A stretch of DNA of 59,432 bases from Flavobacterium celericrescens (lineage in GTDB: Bacteria > Bacteroidota > Bacteroidia > Flavobacteriales > Flavobacteriaceae). The notes beneath the pieces were generated by a model. That model had not been told where the DNA came from, did not search any database, and was given only the letters and a program-made list of their open reading frames with translations. Numbering within the stretch: position 1 is the stretch's first letter; each line of letters opens with the position of its first letter. Shown here one piece after another: positions 55,271 through 59,432 of this stretch. The translations under genes and the position numbers were made by a program. The DNA lies in NCBI RefSeq assembly GCF_011392075.1, contig NZ_JAAJBV010000013.1, positions 1 to 59,432 of the forward strand, in the 5' to 3' direction.

Positions 55271-56017
55271 TTAAAAAAGAGTATAGTTTACCAATATAGA
55301 ATCGTAATTAAAACCACCCGAAGAAGTTATTGACTTAATAGGTCCAACATTTTTAGCATACCAAATTTCAGAATCAACAGTTGTTGTTGGTGTTCCCATC
55401 ATGCTCACATTTTGAACCATTTGTACTTTAATAACATTGTTATATGTTTCTCCATTAACTGTTACAGTAACATCTTTGGCTAAAATTGTACCCGTATAAT
55501 TTGTTGTTAGCGTTATTGCTGGAATTCCAGTATAAGTTGTTGTTTGTGTGTAACTTCCATTCCAAGATGCTCCAACCGTTATATTATCTTTAAGTACAAT
55601 ATATTCATATCCTGTTTGTGTTCCTGTTAAACCTCCAGCGTCTATAGTCACATCATCTGTTTTTATTTTATAAACACCACCATTCTTATTTAACCATGAA
55701 GTAACTGTTCCAGATGTCGCAGTACCTGAACCAGATTGCGGTGCAAATTTGTAATATGTTTGACCTCCAAATGTACCTGTTCCAATTATTTTAATTGGAT
55801 CGGTTGGAGTTCCATTTTGTTCAAAATTCCAAACATTATTAATAGCTGTTGGCCAATAATCTCCTGTAGAAGTTCCACCACCACCAGAACCTGAACCTCC
55901 TCCAGAGCCAGAACCACCTCCTGATAAAACTGGATCTACAGGTTCATCATCACACGATATTGTTGTAAAAGCTAAAGTTAAAACTAGAAGTGTTAGAATA
56001 GATTTTATAGTTTTCAT
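55271..56017 (-). CDS. Lipoprotein with Gly/Ser linker, function unknown
   Basis: This encodes a 248-residue protein. The lipoprotein signal is TTISC with lipidated C22, followed by DDE, acidic residues typical of Bacteroidota surface export signals (the SLEE/LES type is S/A-D/E rich). A GGGSGSGGGSGSGGGG linker (about 33-48) leads to a beta-rich domain with WPTAINNVWNFEQNGT and GTGTFGGQTYYKF. The mature domain is unknown to me. A -7-like box TATATTTG at 56046-56039 lies 22 nt upstream. Confidence 0.82.
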   Translation of the reverse strand: MKTIKSILTLLVLTLAFTTISCDDEPVDPVLSGGGSGSGGGSGSGGGGTSTGDYWPTAINNVWNFEQNGTPTDPIKIIGTGTFGGQTYYKFAPQSGSGTATSGTVTSWLNKNGGVYKIKTDDVTIDAGGLTGTQTGYEYIVLKDNITVGASWNGSYTQTTTYTGIPAITLTTNYTGTILAKDVTVTVNGETYNNVIKVQMVQNVSMMGTPTTTVDSEIWYAKNVGPIKSITSSGGFNYDSILVNYTLF

Positions 56018-56056
56018 AAATTTGTTTAATTAATTTTTCAAATATAATAAGTAAAT

Positions 56057-57346
56057 TTAATTTTTAGGCACTCTTGTAAGCAAAAATAATCCTACAATAA
56101 AAAATAAAATTAGAAATAATATAGCGTTTTGTATTCTTCCCGTTATATCAGCAATATAACCATAGGTAAACATTCCGATTACAATACCTATTTTTTCAGC
56201 AACATCATAAAAACTAAAAAATGAAGTAGTATCTGTTGTGTTAGATGGAATAAATTTTGAATACGTTGATCGTGATAAGGACTGAATTCCGCCCATTACT
56301 AATCCAACAAAAAAAGCTGCAATGTAAAAATCTGTTGGAGTAATTACAAAATAAGCATAAGTACAGATTAATATCCATAAGAAATTTAAAAGCATTAAAA
56401 CTCTAATATTTCCATATTTTTCAACTAACTTAGAAGTAATCCAAGCTCCAAATACAGCAACCAATTGAATCACTAAGATACTAATAATTAACCCTGTTGT
56501 TCTTTTGCTATCACTTCCCCATTCAACTTCTTTTTCACCAAAATAAGCAGCAATAATCATGATAGTTTGCACAGCCATACTGTACACAAAAAATGCAGCT
56601 AAATATCTTTTTAAAGAAAGAATACCCTTAATTTGTTGCCAAACTTTTAATAATTCTCTAAATCCATTAAAAAACACATTTTTATGCAATTTGTTATCAT
56701 TTTTATTATTTGGAAGATAATAATAAGTATATTGACTAAATCCAATCCACCAAATTCCTACCAATAAAAATGAATATCTCATCATTTGGATAGCATGTTT
56801 TTCATCAACTAACATAACCATTGCTAAACATATTAGTAATAAAATAACGCTTCCAATATAACCTAAACTAAAACCTTTTGCACTAATTTTATCTTGCTGA
56901 TCTTTGTGTGCAATATCTGGCAAATAGGAATTATAAAACACTAAACTTCCCCAAAAACCTATTAATGCAAATAGATAGGTTATTAAACTAAAAACAATAT
57001 TTTCTAACGAAAAAAAGTACAAACTCATACAAGATATCGAACCAATATAGCAGAACAATTTTAGAAAAAACTTTTTGTTTCCTAAATAATCGGCAATGCC
57101 AGAGAGTAAAGGAGAAATAAATGCAATAATTAAAAATCCAAAAGCAGTAACATAACTTATTAATGATTCACTTCGAATCAAAAAACCAAACAATTCAATT
57201 TCCTCAATTCCTTTCAATCTAAACAAAGCCCCATAATAAATAGGAAAAATAGTTGAAGAGATAACTAGTGTATAAACAGAATTTGCCCAATCGTAGAACG
57301 CCCAAGCATCAAGTAACTTTGAATTTCCTTTTTCTAAATTTCTCAT
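56057..57346 (-). CDS. MFS transporter (UMF1/ATG22-like)
   Basis: This encodes a 429-residue protein with about twelve hydrophobic helices. The N-terminal DAWAFYDWANSVYTLVISS and the motif VMGGIQSLSRSTYSKFIP (around 347-364) are characteristic of the UMF1/ATG22-like branch of the major facilitator superfamily. Bacterial members have unknown substrates; yeast ATG22 exports amino acids from the vacuole. It begins 10 nt after the M48 terminator and has no clear promoter of its own there. Confidence 0.85.
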   Translation of the reverse strand: MRNLEKGNSKLLDAWAFYDWANSVYTLVISSTIFPIYYGALFRLKGIEEIELFGFLIRSESLISYVTAFGFLIIAFISPLLSGIADYLGNKKFFLKLFCYIGSISCMSLYFFSLENIVFSLITYLFALIGFWGSLVFYNSYLPDIAHKDQQDKISAKGFSLGYIGSVILLLICLAMVMLVDEKHAIQMMRYSFLLVGIWWIGFSQYTYYYLPNNKNDNKLHKNVFFNGFRELLKVWQQIKGILSLKRYLAAFFVYSMAVQTIMIIAAYFGEKEVEWGSDSKRTTGLIISILVIQLVAVFGAWITSKLVEKYGNIRVLMLLNFLWILICTYAYFVITPTDFYIAAFFVGLVMGGIQSLSRSTYSKFIPSNTTDTTSFFSFYDVAEKIGIVIGMFTYGYIADITGRIQNAILFLILFFIVGLFLLTRVPKN

Positions 57347-57351
57347 AAATT

Positions 57352-57380
57352 AAAAAATCCCGACCAATTAAGTCGGGATT
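57352..57380 (-). terminator. Terminator of the M48 peptidase gene
   Basis: AATCCCGAC (57356-57364) and GTCGGGATT (57372-57380) form a 9-bp perfect stem with a 7-nt loop and a T run on the minus strand. Confidence 0.85.
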
Positions 57381-57403
57381 CAAATATAATAGTAATTTTT
57401 TAA

Positions 57404-58222
57404 TTATTTAAAAGTTACTCCAAACTTAGCCGCTTCAGCTTTAGCTTGAGGAATCAAAGCTGTTAATTCTTTAATTCTAGTTTCATTACTTGGATGTGTA
57501 CTCAAAATTTCCGGCGGAGCTTGACCATTTGAAATTGCAGACATTCTTTCCCAAACTTTAACTGCATTAATAGGATCGTAACCAGCAATAGCCATTAATG
57601 TTAAGCCTATCATATCAGCCTCACTTTCATGTTTTCTGCTAAAAGGTAACATTCCTCCAACTTGTGATCCGACACCATATGCTTGCATAACTAATGCTTG
57701 CGTTTCAGCATCTTGATTTCCAACAGCAACTTGTGCGCCAACTGCACCTAATTGTTGTAATAATCCAGCACTCATTCTCTGTTGTCCATGATTTGCTAAA
57801 GCATGAGCAACTTCATGCCCCATAACTGCAGCAATTCCAGCATCATCTTTACAAACAGGCAAAATTCCTGTATAAAAAACTATTTTACCCCCAGGCATAC
57901 ACCATGCGTTCAATTCTTTACTATCAACTAGTTTATACTCCCATTCATAGCCATCTAAATAGTTTGCATTTCCGTTTGCATTTAAAAAACGTTCAGCAGC
58001 TGTCTTGATTTTCATCCCTATAGTTTCAATTCTTTTTGCATCTGAAGTACCTTTAATTACTTTATTTTCAGACAAAAACTGATTATATTGTTGAAAAGCT
58101 GATGGAAATATTTGACTGTTGGGAACAAAAGCCATAGTGCTTTTTCCTGTAAATGGATTTTTTGCACAAGACATTACTAATGCAAAAAGTAATACAGCTA
58201 AAATTTTAACTTTAATATTCAT
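57404..58222 (-). CDS. M48-family periplasmic zinc metallopeptidase, lipoprotein
   Basis: This encodes a 272-residue protein. The lipobox LVMSC lipidates C19. The zinc motif is H136-E-V-A-H140 and the third ligand is E201 in HESEAD. It is related to LoiP/BepA-type quality-control proteases that act on outer-membrane proteins. The minus-strand box TAAATTTG at 58256-58249, with a TTG 16 bp upstream, may be its promoter. Confidence 0.92.
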   Translation of the reverse strand: MNIKVKILAVLLFALVMSCAKNPFTGKSTMAFVPNSQIFPSAFQQYNQFLSENKVIKGTSDAKRIETIGMKIKTAAERFLNANGNANYLDGYEWEYKLVDSKELNAWCMPGGKIVFYTGILPVCKDDAGIAAVMGHEVAHALANHGQQRMSAGLLQQLGAVGAQVAVGNQDAETQALVMQAYGVGSQVGGMLPFSRKHESEADMIGLTLMAIAGYDPINAVKVWERMSAISNGQAPPEILSTHPSNETRIKELTALIPQAKAEAAKFGVTFK

Positions 58223-58248
58223 AGGGAAAATCTTTTTTTAATAACAAA

Positions 58249-58275
58249 CAAATTTACAACATTTAAATTACTCAA
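58249..58275 (-). promoter_or_regulatory. Possible promoter of the M48 peptidase gene
   Basis: TTG (58275-58273) and TAAATTTG (58256-58249) on the minus strand are 16 bp apart, one below the usual range, and the start codon follows 26 nt downstream. Confidence 0.5.
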
Positions 58276-58389
58276 TGAAAACTACAAACAAATTTATTCC
58301 TTGTGTTAAATATATTTTAGTAAAACAAATTAATTCTGATAATAAAAAATAAAACAGAATAGTTGTAATTTGCAACAAATTTAGTTGAA

Positions 58390-59250
58390 ATGTCAAAAAA
58401 CAAAAAAATAACTACACAAAACCAAGAAATTCCTAAGGCAATTTTAATTACAGCGAAGATTTTGCAAACGTTTTCTTCAAATTTGACAACAAAATTTGCT
58501 GCTAAGCTTTTCACAACTCCTATTAAACATAAAATTCCTAAACGAGAATTTTTTATGGATAAAGAAAGTAAGCAAGAAAACATTATAGTTACAGCAATTA
58601 ATAAAGAAATAGTTGTATACAAATATGGAGAAAGCTCAAAAAAAGTACTACTAGTACATGGTTGGTCAGGACGTGGAACCCAATTAGTGAAAATTGCTGA
58701 TGAACTTTTAAAAAATGGGTATATGACTATTAGCTTTGATGCTCCATCACACGGAAAATCAAAAGGCAATTTTTCCATAATGACAGAATTTATTGCATCC
58801 ATCTTAGAAATAGAAAAAAAATACGGTCCGTTTGAATATGCTATTGGACATTCACTTGGTGGTATGTCTGTTTTAAATGCTATTAAACAACATTTACAAG
58901 TCAAAAAAGCAATAATAATTGGTAGTGGAGATATTATACAAGATATTATTGATGACTTTATAAAAAAATTGAAGCTAAAATCTGATTTTGGAATTAAATT
59001 AAGAAATCATTTTGAAAACAAATTCGGCAACAAGATGGATGATTATTCTGCATATAAAGCAGCAAAGTTAGTTGAGATTCCAGTTTTAGTGATACACGAT
59101 AAAGACGATGATGATGTTTCCGTTAAATCTGCATATAACATTCAAAAACATCTAAAAAATTCACAGTTATTGATTACAGAAGGGCTAGGACATCGTAAAA
59201 TTTTAGGTAATGAAACCGTAATTCACAAAATAATAGATTTTATTAGTTAA
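58390..59250 (+). CDS. Alpha/beta hydrolase
   Basis: This encodes a 286-residue protein with an alpha/beta hydrolase core (about 85-280). The oxyanion region is LVHGWSGRG (88-96), the nucleophile elbow is G153-H-S155-L-G-G, the acid is in VIHDKDDDDVS and the histidine is in EGLGHRKIL. The first 50 residues include an amphipathic helix that may contact membranes. The substrate is unknown. It ends 78 nt before the end of the 5S rRNA on the other strand. Confidence 0.87.
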   Translation: MSKNKKITTQNQEIPKAILITAKILQTFSSNLTTKFAAKLFTTPIKHKIPKREFFMDKESKQENIIVTAINKEIVVYKYGESSKKVLLVHGWSGRGTQLVKIADELLKNGYMTISFDAPSHGKSKGNFSIMTEFIASILEIEKKYGPFEYAIGHSLGGMSVLNAIKQHLQVKKAIIIGSGDIIQDIIDDFIKKLKLKSDFGIKLRNHFENKFGNKMDDYSAYKAAKLVEIPVLVIHDKDDDDVSVKSAYNIQKHLKNSQLLITEGLGHRKILGNETVIHKIIDFIS

Positions 59251-59287
59251 TCAGATTACATTGTAGAAGTAGTACTGCGTAATAACA

Positions 59288-59318
59288 AAAAAGCCTGTCT
59301 AAATAATAGACAGGCTTT
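59288..59318 (-). terminator. Terminator of the ribosomal RNA operon
   Basis: AAAAGCCTGTCTA and TAGACAGGCTTTT form a 13-bp perfect stem with a 5-nt loop, just after the 3' end of the 5S rRNA on the minus strand. Confidence 0.9.
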
Positions 59319-59328
59319 TCAAAAGAAA

Positions 59329-59432
<104 letters not shown>

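Overview
The window looks like chromosomal DNA from a flavobacterium (Bacteroidota), probably Flavobacterium or a close relative. The evidence is the low GC content, the TAnnTTTG-type -7 promoter boxes with weak ribosome binding sites, SprB repeats, a PorQ type IX secretion gene, a GldL-like protein, the Bacteroidota forms of MenE, ClpC and HU, and the local order porQ-cmk-rpsA beside lon. I see no transposase, integrase, CRISPR array or tRNA. Most of the window is housekeeping sequence with a few accessory islands.

Region by region. 1-5531 (minus): a giant secreted adhesin, cut by the window edge, preceded by a small secreted protein. 5532-7604: an AT-rich stretch around an HU-related DNA-binding gene whose tail is followed by a 48-bp direct repeat. 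7605-10910: a single-chain restriction-modification enzyme carrying three palindromic short repeats inside its reading frame. 10985-14896 (minus): a response regulator and a six-PAS histidine kinase. 15235-22296: M1 peptidase, DoxX protein, MenE, CPBP protease, an ArsC-like reductase and an outer-membrane beta-barrel receptor. 22369-30150: a 56-residue membrane protein, CorA, HutI, FluC/CrcB, a coiled-coil protein, HutG, a DEAD-box helicase and a TPR protein. 30208-35562: divergent gyrA and clpC. 35643-38688: a RimK fusion followed by four small membrane proteins. 38736-45380: a cysteine/cystathionine synthase, an S9 peptidase, YbaB, TauE/SafE, a threonine aldolase and prfB with its programmed frameshift. 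45407-48538 (minus): a five-gene arsenic operon. 48644-55076 (minus): rpsA, cmk, porQ and lon. 55271-59250: a lipoprotein, an MFS transporter, an M48 peptidase and an alpha/beta hydrolase. 59329 to the end: a 5S rRNA on the minus strand, so a ribosomal RNA operon lies just beyond the right edge.

How parts work together. The ars genes form one unit: ArsR repressor with a visible operator, a DUF6428-like protein, a SAM methyltransferase, a thiol-dependent arsenate reductase and the Acr3 arsenite pump. HutI and HutG catalyse the last two steps of histidine breakdown but are separated by unrelated genes. The adhesin is a likely type IX secretion cargo, and PorQ is part of that secretion machinery. 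Genes are mostly separated by clear hairpin terminators, five of which share a TCCCGA/TCGGGA stem.

No complete new defence or metabolic system is evident. The most interesting items are the in-frame palindromic repeats in the restriction enzyme, the duplicated HU tail, the two uncharacterised genes in the ars operon, and the RimK-plus-membrane-protein cluster.
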